The notes: generated by a model from the sequence alone, not told the origin. Shown: positions 47,550 through 57,349, numbered from the stretch's first letter. The stretch is 64,000 bases of DNA from Phycisphaerales bacterium (GCA_016716475.1 JADJWG010000001.1:248001-312000), one strand, 5' to 3'. A program made the numbers and translations.

Positions 47550-47984
47550 CTACACCCCGCCTTCGCTGCCAGACTCCCGCCGCGAGCCGCGCTTGAGCGC
47601 CCTCAGCTTTAGCAGGTTCTGCACGCGATCCAGGAGTTCGATCTTGTTGACTGGCTTGCTCAGGTAATCGTCGGCCCCGCACTCGCGTGCCCGTTCCAGA
47701 TCGCCCACCTCGTTCAGTGCCGTTACCATGATTACCGCGATGTCGCGGTAACGCGGATCATCCTTCAACAACCGGCAAACCTCGAAGCCACTCCGTTTCG
47801 GCATCATGATGTCCAGCAGAATCAGGTCCGGGGGGCTCTGCTCCACCGCTGCCAGGGCTGCCTCCCCGTCCCCGGCCACCTGCACCTCCAGTCCGAGCGG
47901 TTCCAGGTAGGCCTCGAGCAATTCGAGGATCTGTGGGTTGTCGTCGGCGATCAGTACCTTGTCGCGACCGGTGGCTGGCTGCAT
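47550..47984 (-). CDS. Single-domain response regulator (CheY-like)
   Basis: A 144-residue protein made of one receiver domain: acidic pair in VLIADDNPQ (D14, D15), phospho-acceptor in LILLDIMMP (about D57), Thr in IMVTAL (about 88), and Lys in YLSKPVN (about 110). No output domain follows; the last 20 residues are Arg/Ser/Gly-rich. GGGAG lies 7 nt before the ATG. It probably passes phosphate or signals by protein contact. No histidine kinase is in the window. Confidence 0.93.
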   Translation of the reverse strand: MQPATGRDKVLIADDNPQILELLEAYLEPLGLEVQVAGDGEAALAAVEQSPPDLILLDIMMPKRSGFEVCRLLKDDPRYRDIAVIMVTALNEVGDLERARECGADDYLSKPVNKIELLDRVQNLLKLRALKRGSRRESGSEGGV

Positions 47985-48137
47985 CTGTTCACTCCCATGC
48001 TGGAGGAAACAGGGAGTTTCCCGCGCCCCGGCCGGGATTGCAAACCGCGCGTTCAGCAGCCGACGGGCGGACGGACCGCTCGGCCGTCCCCCCGCCCAGG
48101 GGTATCCGACGTGGACACCCGGACAGTTGGGCCGGGG

Positions 48138-48165
48138 TTTACGTGGCGGGCGAATCCGTTATACT
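48138..48165 (+). promoter_or_regulatory. Promoter of the TPR protein/rpsT pair
   Basis: TTTACG (48138-48143), a 16-nt spacer and TATACT (48160-48165), about 85 nt before the ATG at 48250. Confidence 0.5.
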
Positions 48166-48249
48166 TGCTGGACTCGGCCTAGACCGTCACGCGCCCGCGT
48201 TGCGCTGGCGGCGAGGGATTCACAAAACGACCGCCCCGATCGCCACGAT

Positions 48250-49719
48250 ATGGCCAAAGCAGAAGACCGCGACAATCCGACCGCCGCCCCCACCGTCAGC
48301 GAGGGCGATAAATCCAAAGCCCGGCAGTGGTTCAAGCGGGCCGGTGAGCTCCGGGAAAAGCGTAACTACGATTACGCCATCGAGTGTTATCTCATTGGCC
48401 TGTGGTTCTGGTCCGAAGCGGTGGAAGAGGGCCACATGCCGCTGCGTTCGCTGTCCGTGCAGCGGGCACAGGCGGGTGGCAAGAAGCCCTCATTCATGGA
48501 CAGTATGAAATCCTCGATGTCTGGTCGCGATGCGGTCAAGGCCCTGTTGAATGCCGAGAAACTCCTGAGCATGGACCCTTTCAACGGCACCTACGCCGAG
48601 GGCCTGCTCAAGAATGCGGTCAAAGCGGGCCTCATCGAAACCGCCAAGTTCGCGGCCCCCGTGGTCTTCGAAGCCCTTCGCAAGGAGAAGAAGCCCAACA
48701 AGGCCAAGTTCAAGACCTTCCGCGACGTGCTCGTCGAGGCCGCGGCCCTCGCCAGCAGCCGCGGCGACAATCCGAGCGAAACTTTTTTGTTGACGCAGGC
48801 CGTCGAAGCACTGGAATACCTGATCGCCCGGACACCGGCCGATGAAGAGCTGCGCGGTGAACAGCGCGAGCTGGCGGGGAAGCTGGCGATCGCCCGCGGT
48901 AAGTACGAGGGCGCCGATACGTTTCGTGAATCACTCCGCGACGCTGACTCGCAGAAGCTCTTGCACGATCAGGACCGTAGCCAACAGGCCGATGAGACGC
49001 TCGCCTCAGTGGTGGACACCCGCCGGAAGGAGTGGGAAGCCGATCCGACCTCGGTTCCGCGGCTCAACGCCTTCGTCGATACGCTGGTGCGATCGGAGCG
49101 GAAGAAGTACGAAGATGAGGCCGTCTCCGTATTGCTCAAGCAGTACGAAGAAAGCCGCAACTACGCGCACAAGTTCAAGGCCGACGATATTCGCCTGCGG
49201 CAGTTGACGCGGCAGGTCCGCACATTACGGGACCGGGCGAGATCGTCCGGCCATGAAGATGATGCTCAGCAGGCCCGGCTTGCGGCTCTCGAGCAGCGCG
49301 AAACGGCCCTGGAAGTCTTCGAAGAACGCGTCCGCGAGTATCCAACTGACCTGCGGCTCAAGTACCAGCTCGGACGGACACTGTTCGAGGCCGAGCGCTT
49401 CGACGAAGCGATTCCCATGCTGCAAGCAGCGCAGGCCGACCCCCGGGCACGGCACAAGTGCCAGCTCTACATGGGACAGGCGTTCCTGGCCAAGGACAAT
49501 GCCCAGCAGGCCCGTGACGTACTGCGCGAGGCCGCGGATGCCTACGAGTTGACGGACGACCACAGCAAAGAACTGCTCTATTGGCTTGGCCGGGCGTGTG
49601 AAGCGGCCGGAGATGTGGCCGGTGCCAAAGACGCGTTCGGAAAACTGCTGCGGCAGGATTACAATTTCATGGACGGCGACGCCCGCAAGCGTCTGGAAAC
49701 ACTCAACAAGAGTAACTAA
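48250..49719 (+). CDS. Cytoplasmic TPR protein upstream of rpsT
   Basis: A 489-residue soluble protein without signal or TM segment. It begins MAKAEDRDNP and has TPR units at both ends: RAGELREKRNYDYAIECYLIGL (about 28-50), and LKYQLGRTLFEAERFDEAIPML, QAFLAKDNAQQARDVLREAA and GRACEAAGDVAGAKDAFGKLL (about 375-475). The middle (about 110-330) is a charged helical region. No enzyme motif is seen. It lies 24 nt before rpsT on the same strand, so the two are probably co-transcribed, which hints at a link with translation or ribosome assembly. ATG 48250 lacks a strong Shine-Dalgarno sequence, but the upstream frame is not protein-like. Confidence 0.75.
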   Translation: MAKAEDRDNPTAAPTVSEGDKSKARQWFKRAGELREKRNYDYAIECYLIGLWFWSEAVEEGHMPLRSLSVQRAQAGGKKPSFMDSMKSSMSGRDAVKALLNAEKLLSMDPFNGTYAEGLLKNAVKAGLIETAKFAAPVVFEALRKEKKPNKAKFKTFRDVLVEAAALASSRGDNPSETFLLTQAVEALEYLIARTPADEELRGEQRELAGKLAIARGKYEGADTFRESLRDADSQKLLHDQDRSQQADETLASVVDTRRKEWEADPTSVPRLNAFVDTLVRSERKKYEDEAVSVLLKQYEESRNYAHKFKADDIRLRQLTRQVRTLRDRARSSGHEDDAQQARLAALEQRETALEVFEERVREYPTDLRLKYQLGRTLFEAERFDEAIPMLQAAQADPRARHKCQLYMGQAFLAKDNAQQARDVLREAADAYELTDDHSKELLYWLGRACEAAGDVAGAKDAFGKLLRQDYNFMDGDARKRLETLNKSN

Positions 49720-49743
49720 ACGACCCCCCAGCGAGGTAAATCT

Positions 49744-50034
49744 GTGGCTCATTCCCTTTCCGCCAAGAAGCGCATCCGGCAGAACAGCAAGCGCCGCGCC
49801 ATTAACCGGGCCCGCCGCAGTACCGTGCGGTCCAAGCTGCGCGACTGCCAGGAACAGGTCCTGCACGGTACCGTCGATGCGGCCGAAAAAGCGATCCGCG
49901 CGGCCTGCCTGGTTCTCGATCGCGAGGGCTCCCGTAATACGGTGCACCGGAATGCCGCCGCTCGCCGCAAGAGTCGCCTCATGCGCAAGCTGAATGAACT
50001 GAAGCAGCGGGCGGCCGCAGCCCCCTCGGCCTAG
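49744..50034 (+). CDS. rpsT: 30S ribosomal protein S20
   Basis: A 96-residue very basic protein that binds 16S rRNA. It starts at GTG with GAGG 7 nt upstream and reads MAHSLSAKKRIRQNSKRRAINRAR at the start, then TVHRNAAARRKSRLMRKLNEL near the end, the family signature. A GTG/TTG start is usual in rpsT of enterobacteria, where it limits expression. Confidence 0.95.
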   Translation: MAHSLSAKKRIRQNSKRRAINRARRSTVRSKLRDCQEQVLHGTVDAAEKAIRAACLVLDREGSRNTVHRNAAARRKSRLMRKLNELKQRAAAAPSA

Positions 50035-50447
50035 CGCCGGATCGGGTCGTTACGCGGTGGGCAGTAGATACGCCCCTCCCTTGCAGGGAGGGGGCGGGGG
50101 GGCAGTTACCTGATGAATGCCCATCTCCCGCCTTTCCCCCCCTATTCGAGTGGGGTATGGGGATCTCTTCCCGTGGTGCCTCGGTGCAGTTGAGTTTCGC
50201 TCAACCAGATGCCGATTGCGCCCATCCTGGCTCCACCCCTTCCTTACCTGCGCGGCATTCCAAGTGGGCGGGTTCTCAGACACTGCCACAATAGACCGTT
50301 GAGCCAGACACCGGGTGGGGATACACTCGGTTTCGTGATAGCATCTGTCAGCGTCGCTCCGGCGATGGTTGTGCGGCTCCGGGAGCCGTCCCTCTCGACG
50401 ATCACGGTTGTGCCGGGTATCCAGCGACGGAAGGGCACTCGGCCACC
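50035..50447. other. 413-nt spacer with a GC-rich hairpin
   Basis: A 9-bp stem, CCCCTCCCT (50073-50081) with AGGGAGGGG (50085-50093), lies 38 nt past rpsT; no T tract follows, but it probably ends the transcript. A run of C and G rich repeats continues to about 50,150. No gene is visible. The ribosome site of the glycosyltransferase gene is weak. Confidence 0.5.
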
Positions 50448-52214
50448 ATGTTTAACGCCATTCACATTACGCACGAGGCGGTCTACAAAGTTGGTGGCAT
50501 CGGAACCGTTCTCGAAGGCCTGATCAACAGCCGGCCCTATCGGGACGGTGTCGGCCGCACGGTGCTCGTCTGCCCGCTCTTTTATCCGGAGAACGTAGCG
50601 CGGTTCGGGCCCGGCGGGGTGCTGGAATACTCCTCGCTCGACCACCTCTACGACGGGCCGTTTGCGTCGGCCCTGCGGCAGGTCGAGAACGAATTCGGTG
50701 TGCGGATCGCCTACGGGCGGCGTCCGATCGAGGACGAACCTACGGCGCGGCGTACGATCGTCGAGGTGCTCCTGATCGACCTGCGCGGGATTCACCGGGC
50801 GCGCGTGAATGCAACCAAGGGGCTGTTGTGGGAACACTTCGGGCTGCGCTCCGACCCCTATGAGCACATCTGGGACTACGAGCAGTATGTGCAACTGGCG
50901 GCGCCGGCCGTAGCCGCTTTGCAGGCGTTGAAGCTGGGCACCACGGATGTGCCGGCCGTGGTGTTCGCACACGAGTTCATGGGGGTGCCGACGGCCCTTG
51001 CGTTGCAGGCCGCACAGCCGGATCGGTACCGCACGCTTTTCTATGCGCATGAAGTCGCGACCGTGCGTCGGCTGGTGGAGCGGCACGCCGGGCACGACGT
51101 GATGTTCTACAATGCCATGAAGCTGGGGCGCAAGAGCGGGCTGTACCTTGAGCAGGTCTTTGGGCCGCAGGACGATTATTTCAAGCACGCTGTGGTCGAA
51201 GCGGCCCGGCATTGCGATGGCATCCTGGCCGTCGGGCACCACGTCGTGGACGAGTTGCGCTTCATCAGCCCACACTTCGACGACGCCGACATCACCTTGT
51301 GCTACAACGGGATCCCCGCCAGTTCGAGCAACCAGGACGAGCGGACGCGTAGCCGGGCGCGGCTCGGCCAGTACCTCAAGGCACTGCTGGGCTGGCAGCC
51401 CGACTGGATCTTTACCCGCGTGACGCGCTTGGCGCGCAGCAAGGCGCTCTGGCGCGACATCGATGTCCTGCTGGCGCTCGACGAACGCTTCCGCGCGACT
51501 GGCGAGACAGCGGTCCTGCTGGCGCTTTCGACGGAACTTCCGCGGCGACCGGCGGAACAGATCCTCCGCATGGAGCAGGAGTGGGACTGGCCGCTGGCGC
51601 ACCGCGAAGGCGAGCCGGACCTGACCGGGGGCGAAGCCGAGTACTACCGCTGGGTGCAGTCCTTCAACGCCCGCGCCCGTCAGATCAAGATCGTGTACCT
51701 CAACCAGTTCGGCTTTGAGCGGGCGCTGTGCGGGCAGCGCGTGCCTGAAGACGTGACATTCCTCGATCTGCGGCGCGGCACCGATGCGGAATTTGGCCTG
51801 AGTCTTTACGAGCCATTCGGGATCTCGCCACTCGAGCCGCTCACTTACGGCGGCATCTGCCTCGTCAGCACGTCGTGCGGGTGTGCCGGTTTCGTCAAGA
51901 TGGCGCTGGGGGCCAGGCGGGCCGGCAATGTGCTGCTCGCGAACTACATCGACCTGGTGCGGCGGCCTCGAGCGGTGCGGGATGCGGTCACGCTCGGCGC
52001 CGCCGAGCGGCGCGAAGTGGAGGCGAAACTGGCCGAGCAGCTCGCGCACGAATTGAACGAACGACTACCGCGCGAGCCGGGGCAGCGCGCCCGCCTGCAG
52101 CAGCTCGGTTATGACCTGGCGCGGTCCATGAGTTGGGATGTGGTCGCCGAGCGCTTCGTGTTCCCAGCGGTGCGCCGTGCCTGTACGCACCGGCGTGTGC
52201 TGAGCGTGGCCTAG
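50448..52214 (+). CDS. Glycogen/starch-synthase-like glycosyltransferase (GT-B)
   Basis: A 588-residue enzyme. It opens with MFNAIHITHEAVYKVGGIGTVLEGL, whose KVGGIG loop binds the nucleotide-sugar phosphate in GT3/GT5 glycogen synthases. Later comes FAHEFMGVPTALALQ, YAHEVATVR, LAVGHHVVDELRF, and the C-terminal EPFGISPLEPLTYGG, which gives the E-x7-E motif. The predicted role is building an alpha-glucan from ADP- or UDP-glucose. The middle region has no long insertion. Length is slightly above bacterial GlgA. It is not next to other glycogen genes, so the donor and product are unsure. Confidence 0.85.
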   Translation: MFNAIHITHEAVYKVGGIGTVLEGLINSRPYRDGVGRTVLVCPLFYPENVARFGPGGVLEYSSLDHLYDGPFASALRQVENEFGVRIAYGRRPIEDEPTARRTIVEVLLIDLRGIHRARVNATKGLLWEHFGLRSDPYEHIWDYEQYVQLAAPAVAALQALKLGTTDVPAVVFAHEFMGVPTALALQAAQPDRYRTLFYAHEVATVRRLVERHAGHDVMFYNAMKLGRKSGLYLEQVFGPQDDYFKHAVVEAARHCDGILAVGHHVVDELRFISPHFDDADITLCYNGIPASSSNQDERTRSRARLGQYLKALLGWQPDWIFTRVTRLARSKALWRDIDVLLALDERFRATGETAVLLALSTELPRRPAEQILRMEQEWDWPLAHREGEPDLTGGEAEYYRWVQSFNARARQIKIVYLNQFGFERALCGQRVPEDVTFLDLRRGTDAEFGLSLYEPFGISPLEPLTYGGICLVSTSCGCAGFVKMALGARRAGNVLLANYIDLVRRPRAVRDAVTLGAAERREVEAKLAEQLAHELNERLPREPGQRARLQQLGYDLARSMSWDVVAERFVFPAVRRACTHRRVLSVA

Positions 52215-52290
52215 CCACCTCGCGGCGACCCAGCAGCGCGCCGCGCTGTCGCCGGGTTACGCACTGAATCCGTCAACTGGCTGCACAACG

Positions 52291-52569
52291 CTACGCGTAC
52301 ACGTCGAGGGGCACCCGAAATCCACTGACCGTCGAAGCGACGTAGACGTTACCGGTGTGCGCCAACACGTTGGCGAACGCCTGTGCCGAGCGCACCAGGT
52401 TCTGCAAGGACGGCTGGTGCACTCCGTGCGGTGGTCCACCTTCGGGACGCACCCGCGTTGTTTCCGCGGAGCGCTCCACGGTCCGAACTTCCGGCGGTGA
52501 ACGCGTCGGCAGATGTGGTGTGGTGGCCACCGGCAGTGCGGTGACTGGCGGCAGCGTTTGTCCGATCAT
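52291..52569 (-). CDS. Small orphan protein
   Basis: A 92-residue protein with GGAG 7 nt before the ATG. The first half is Pro/Thr/Val-rich and probably disordered. The second half is ordered: SLQNLVRSAQAFANVLAHTG, then NVYVASTVSGFRVPLDVYA at the C-terminus. I do not recognise it. It is convergent with the glycosyltransferase and divergent from the large secreted gene. The sharp contrast between the two halves and the Shine-Dalgarno sequence support a real gene. Confidence 0.55.
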   Translation of the reverse strand: MIGQTLPPVTALPVATTPHLPTRSPPEVRTVERSAETTRVRPEGGPPHGVHQPSLQNLVRSAQAFANVLAHTGNVYVASTVSGFRVPLDVYA

Positions 52570-53368
52570 GGCTGCTCTCCGATCCGGCGCTGGGCCGATC
52601 GGAAGCCGTCGTCTCCCACCAGAGCAGGTCCTTCACGGGAAGTGTGTGAAAGATCGGTGCCGGTGGCAAAATCTGCGCTGCACAAATCAGCCCGGCCCCG
52701 TCGGGGACTGCATACCGACTCGGACTTACTGCTGCGCATCGTTACCGGACGTGACCGGTCCGGATGGGCGCGCGGCGGTGCGCAGACACAAGATTATCGG
52801 GACGATCGGCGCAGCACCGCGAATTCGTGTGCGTTCGTGCGCGCAAACGCCGAGAGAAGTGTGTACGCACGCGCGCCGGCCGGTCGCCCATTGGCGGTCT
52901 GTCGGCGGATTCGCGGAGGTCGATGTTGATTCGGGTCGAAAGGTCAAGTATAAAGGAACGTAGTTGTAACGGAGTTGCTATCGGCACCGGCTCAACAGGT
53001 TGGTGCGATGGCGTCCGAGAGAAGCGAAACGCGACACCCTGCTGTGAGGCACGTTCGCCGCACGGCGCCCGCGACGTGGAGGCCTATCAGACCTTCGCAC
53101 ATCAAGCGGATGCGCCGTGGTACCGATCAAGTCTGGAGCGTCTGCGCCGAGCGCGGACGCGTGCGCGGCGGCGTCCAACGGCGGCAGGTCAGAAGGGTGC
53201 GCCTTGCTCCACCGAGCGACCGGTCAGTTTGACTGCCACGGTTGCCGGGTTCGCCCCGGCTCAGAACCGTTTCATTTCAACGTTTCCCTCTCTTCCCCGA
53301 GTTTTCACTCAGCTTTCGCCCCGATCCCTGTTCCGGTTTCTGGTCGAGGGCCAGACAAAGGAGGACGC
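52570..53368 (+). other. 799-nt spacer and long leader of the propeller/dockerin-like gene
   Basis: It contains the promoter at 52926-52954 and then about 408 nt of likely transcribed leader before ATG 53369. No gene is convincing; a short TTG-initiated reading frame at 52975, behind CGGAG, is Arg-rich and probably spurious. AAGGAGG at 53358-53364 is the ribosome site of the next gene. Confidence 0.5.
52926..52954 (+). promoter_or_regulatory. Strong sigma-70-type promoter with a long leader
   Basis: TTGATT (52926-52931), a 17-nt spacer, TATAAA (52949-52954). Four of six matches in the -35 and five of six in the -10. The predicted start near 52961 leaves about 408 nt before the coding region. 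Confidence 0.7.
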
Positions 53369-56300
53369 ATGATGTTGTGTAGGGCAAGATGGGCAGGCCT
53401 TGTCGGCGTACTGTGTTGCGCCGGCATTGCTTTCGCCGATTTGAATTCCAGCGTTTGGCCAGCCGTTGGCGGCGGGCGCGGAACAACAAAGGCGGTCAGC
53501 AATGCAACTCTTGGCGGGCCGGCCGGCCGCATCGACTGGTTTGTCGGTGCGATCGGCGTTGGCAGCAACGGCGGCGTAGTGCTATCGGATAACGGCTACG
53601 CCTTCTACCGGCCGAATGGCGCCGGCAATCTCAACGTCATTGATCGGACCACGGGCGCACTCGTCCACCAGATCCCGGTCGGCGGCAACTTCCGCGCGGG
53701 CCCGCTGGTGACGACGAACCGCGTCTTTGTTCCGGATGGTCAGACCGTAAAGGCGTATGACCTCAATGCGGTCGGCACACCGGCGTTTACCACGCCGCTG
53801 TACCAGATGGATGATCCGACGCGGACGGAAAACTTCCGCAGCATCCACCTGAGCTCGGTCCTGACCGGCGGCGCGCAGACGCTCTACGCGTCGGTCCGCC
53901 AGGCGGAGTCGGGCAACGGTCCCTTCCACCTGTCCGCGTTCAACGCCGACACCGGCGCGCACCGTTGGACGGTGGCCGTTCCGGGACAGTCCATCCTCGT
54001 GCAGTTTGGCCCGCTGTGGGTCGGCCAGGATGGCAAGCAGCGCATCGCGTATATGAACAACCTGCCGACGACAGTGCACATCATCCGTGATGACGGCACC
54101 TCGGCGACGGTCGAGTCGAGCACCTCGCTCGCACCGGCCACGGTCGGCTGGAACGGCCAGGGCGCGCTCAGCGCCGACGGCACGCGCATGTACTTCAACA
54201 CCGCCCAGGACGGCGGCGCGCCAGCCCTGCACGCGGTCCGCACGGACGGCTCGGGCCTTGCCTGGTCGCTCTCGCGAAACGATGCCGCGGTGAACGCGAA
54301 TATCGCCAGCCCCGTCGTCGTCAACCGCAACCAGGGCGGCGTCATCAACCGTGTCTACCTGGCCTGCGCCGGCGGCATCGTCGTCGCCGTCGATGACCTC
54401 GGCGGCAGCTACCAGGTCGCCTGGCAGTTCAACGTTGGCGAAACCGGCGAACTCACCTACATGAGTGGCGCGCACAACACGGCCACCGGCCGGACGTTCA
54501 TCTATCCCGTCAGCCAGGGCTCGTCCACGATGTACGGCATCGAGGATCTCGGCAGCAGCGCCATGATCCGCTCGATCCGTCCGATCGGCGCCGCCGAAGG
54601 CTTTGGCGGCTCCGCGTCGGCGATCGATGAGACCGGCGCCGTCTACCAGCTCGGCAACAACGGCCTGTTCAAGTTCAGCGCCGCGGGCAGCGTCCCGCCG
54701 GTCGCGAGCGCGGCCAACGTCCCCGCCAGCGTGCCGGGCGGCTTCCCCGTCGTTCTCGACGGCAGCGCCAGCACCGATGCGGACGGCGTGATCGAAGCGT
54801 ATCGCTGGAACCTCGGTGCGGCGGGCATCGTCACTTCGCCCAACGCGGTCATCACGACCACGCTGCCGGCGAACACGACGATCAACGGCTCGCTGACCGT
54901 CATCGACAATGACGGCCTGATCAGTCTCCCCGATCCGTTCACCATCACGGTGACCGACTTCCTGCCGGTGGGCCTCGAGTTCACGCAGCTCACGACCCCG
55001 GTTGTGGGACATGCGCGTAACAACTCGCTGCGCTCGGACGGCACGTACCTGTACTACCTGAACCATGGCACTGGTCAGCTCTTCCGCACCACGGGCGGCT
55101 GCAACGCGCCGTGGGAAGAGCTTGCCACGGCCCCGGGCACCATGCTCGGCGAGCAGCACAGCGGTGGCATGGCGTATGACCCGACGAACAACGTGATCAT
55201 CACGGTGCGGAACATCGACGCCTCCGCGACGCCGTGGGTCTGTGGTGCAGGCACCGTGCCCGACACCCAGACGGTCCTCGTGACGTACGACCTGAATACG
55301 AACACCTGGACGCCGCGCGGCGGACGCTCCGGCATGCAAACCGGCTGGGTCATCGCGAACGGCATGCTGATCGGCAACCGGCACGCCCAGGACACCAACC
55401 TCGGTGGCCCGACCTGCGTGATCGGTGTCAACAACCTCGACGACTACATCGTGGCTCGCACCAGTGCAAAGGACTCGCTGCTCGGCGAGACGGCCTGGTG
55501 GCACAGCCGCGTCGTGCAGCTCGCCGTCGGCGCCGATGGCTGGGTCTACTCGATCAAGAACGACCAGTCGCCGGCCCTGCCGCGCGGCACGGGTGACCGG
55601 CTCTACCGGTTCGACCCTGCCAACCTGGTCACGGCCAACCTGAACCTGTGGCTGGGCACGATCGGTGGCACGCCGGACAACTGCACCGATGGTGGCCCGG
55701 GCGCCATCTGGACGAACTTCGAGACCAACAAGCGCCTGCCTGCCCAGGACCTCGGCCCGCTGCCGTATGCTCCGGGTGAGGGCTCCGCGCTGGCCGCGCT
55801 GCCTCCGAACTGGAAGGGCCTCGTCGGTGACGAAGGCGGCCTCTTCTACATCGTGGGCGCCAACGACACGGGTCTGGAGGGCTTCGCCGGCACGTCCAAC
55901 CGGATCTACGCGGTGTACGACATCGCGGACGGCTGGTGGAAGGCCGACCAGTTGCCCGATTTCAGCACCGTCGGCACAGCCGCCACCTTCCATGATGGCG
56001 AGGTGTACATCAAGCAGGGTGCGTCGAGTGCGGAATCGCCCACGGCGAATCCGACGAACGTGCTCTGGAGCACCGAACCCCCGCCGCCGCCCATCGTGGT
56101 GAACGCGGGCAACGACCAGACCATCAACAAGCCGAATTGTGCACCAATCGACGTGCAGCTTACGGGCAGCGCGGCCGGCAACATCACGGCTTGGAGCTGG
56201 CGTCTGGCCGGTGTCGAGATCTCGAATCAGCAGAGCCCCACCGTCGCCCTGATGCACGGCGTGTACGACTTCACGCTGGTCGCCATCGACGACCAGTGTG

Positions 56301-57349
56301 CTACCGGCTCGGACACCGTCCGTATCACGATCAACGGCGCCAACCCGCTGCCGGTTGAAATCGCGATGGACAACCAGATCAACTTCGGCTTCGGTGGTGA
56401 GTGGGATGCAATCTTCCGGCCGGTGCCGTCGCAGTTCTCGGTGAACAGCGGCCAGGCCGCAGACGGTCCGTTCTTTGTGGATGAAGGCATCTTCGCTTAC
56501 ACCCAGGTCGAAATCCGGTCTGGTTTCGGCTCCGGCCAGTGGTTCCATGCGGCCAGCGTGAGCTTGCCGAATGCGTGCTTCGGCCAGGTCGACCTGTCCC
56601 ACCCGGGTGCCCGTGTCCGCTTTACCGCCCGTTACTCGCAGGGTGAGGGTGGCTGGGCCGGCCCGACCGAGAATTGCGAAGGCGCTTCCCCGCCGTGCCC
56701 GTACTACGACGCCGCGATCTTCGCGACGCTCGTCGACGCGAACGGCCTGCGGCGCTGCATCGGCCTGCTGTACGGTCCGGATCTCCACAACGACCCCGAC
56801 AAGTATCCGAACTGGAAGACGGTCGAAGGTCTGGTCGAGAGCGCGGCCAATGAGGCCGTGACGGCCTTCTTCAGCGATTCGGGCTTCAACCCGGCACGCG
56901 TTGTCCGCGTGAACTTCCACGGCACGAACTGGGGCGGCAGCACCCTCGACTTCGTGGATCTCCGCGATCTGGAGATCTTCGTCGGCGCGGTTCCGCCGTC
57001 CGGTGCCTGCGAATTCCCGGATAACACCTGCGCCGAGCTGACGGCCGGTGCGTGCAACCTGGCAGGCGGTGTCTACCAGGGTGACGGCACGACCTGCACG
57101 GTCATCCCGCAGATCTGCCCGGGCGACTCCAACGGTGACGGCGTGGTCAACTTCGCCGACATCTCACCGTTCATCGCCGCGATCAAGGCCGGCAGTGCAG
57201 GCAACTGGACCTGCAACATCGGCGGCGGCTTCGGCCCGTATCTCAACAGCGACGCAAACGGTGACGGTACGGTGAACTTCGCCGACATCTCGCCGTTCAT
57301 CGCGCTGCTGAAGGCCCCGCCGGCACCGTGCGTCAGCACGTGCCCGTAA
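53369..57349 (+). CDS. Large secreted PQQ-propeller / PKD / dockerin-like protein
   Basis: A 1326-residue exported protein starting MMLCRARWAGLVGVLCCAGIAFA behind AAGGAGG. Residues about 40-440 look like a PQQ/WD40-type propeller (NLNVIDRTTGALVHQIPVGG, RIYFNTAQDGG-like blades). A PKD domain follows near 455-530 (PVVLDGSASTDADGVIEAYRW), then a second propeller-like section (530-890) and another PKD-like domain (about 910-990, VNAGNDQTINKPNCAPIDV). After a beta-rich domain the C-terminus has two dockerin/EF-hand-like repeats: GDSNGDGVVNFADISPFI (about 1252) and SDANGDGTVNFADISPFI (about 1294), each with a D-x-N-x-D-G calcium loop. Such tails are common in planctomycete exported proteins and may direct attachment or sorting. 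The terminator at 57410 closes it. Confidence 0.85.
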   Translation: MMLCRARWAGLVGVLCCAGIAFADLNSSVWPAVGGGRGTTKAVSNATLGGPAGRIDWFVGAIGVGSNGGVVLSDNGYAFYRPNGAGNLNVIDRTTGALVHQIPVGGNFRAGPLVTTNRVFVPDGQTVKAYDLNAVGTPAFTTPLYQMDDPTRTENFRSIHLSSVLTGGAQTLYASVRQAESGNGPFHLSAFNADTGAHRWTVAVPGQSILVQFGPLWVGQDGKQRIAYMNNLPTTVHIIRDDGTSATVESSTSLAPATVGWNGQGALSADGTRMYFNTAQDGGAPALHAVRTDGSGLAWSLSRNDAAVNANIASPVVVNRNQGGVINRVYLACAGGIVVAVDDLGGSYQVAWQFNVGETGELTYMSGAHNTATGRTFIYPVSQGSSTMYGIEDLGSSAMIRSIRPIGAAEGFGGSASAIDETGAVYQLGNNGLFKFSAAGSVPPVASAANVPASVPGGFPVVLDGSASTDADGVIEAYRWNLGAAGIVTSPNAVITTTLPANTTINGSLTVIDNDGLISLPDPFTITVTDFLPVGLEFTQLTTPVVGHARNNSLRSDGTYLYYLNHGTGQLFRTTGGCNAPWEELATAPGTMLGEQHSGGMAYDPTNNVIITVRNIDASATPWVCGAGTVPDTQTVLVTYDLNTNTWTPRGGRSGMQTGWVIANGMLIGNRHAQDTNLGGPTCVIGVNNLDDYIVARTSAKDSLLGETAWWHSRVVQLAVGADGWVYSIKNDQSPALPRGTGDRLYRFDPANLVTANLNLWLGTIGGTPDNCTDGGPGAIWTNFETNKRLPAQDLGPLPYAPGEGSALAALPPNWKGLVGDEGGLFYIVGANDTGLEGFAGTSNRIYAVYDIADGWWKADQLPDFSTVGTAATFHDGEVYIKQGASSAESPTANPTNVLWSTEPPPPPIVVNAGNDQTINKPNCAPIDVQLTGSAAGNITAWSWRLAGVEISNQQSPTVALMHGVYDFTLVAIDDQCATGSDTVRITINGANPLPVEIAMDNQINFGFGGEWDAIFRPVPSQFSVNSGQAADGPFFVDEGIFAYTQVEIRSGFGSGQWFHAASVSLPNACFGQVDLSHPGARVRFTARYSQGEGGWAGPTENCEGASPPCPYYDAAIFATLVDANGLRRCIGLLYGPDLHNDPDKYPNWKTVEGLVESAANEAVTAFFSDSGFNPARVVRVNFHGTNWGGSTLDFVDLRDLEIFVGAVPPSGACEFPDNTCAELTAGACNLAGGVYQGDGTTCTVIPQICPGDSNGDGVVNFADISPFIAAIKAGSAGNWTCNIGGGFGPYLNSDANGDGTVNFADISPFIALLKAPPAPCVSTCP

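Noticed and set aside
50244..52049. 600-codon minus-strand frame opposite the glycosyltransferase
   Set aside because: The plus strand carries the KVGGIG and E-x7-E motifs; the reverse translation is Arg/His/Pro-rich shadow.
53582..56920. 1100-codon minus-strand frame opposite the propeller/dockerin-like gene
   Set aside because: Complement of repetitive GC-rich coding sequence; Arg/Val/Asp-rich with no motif or start signal.
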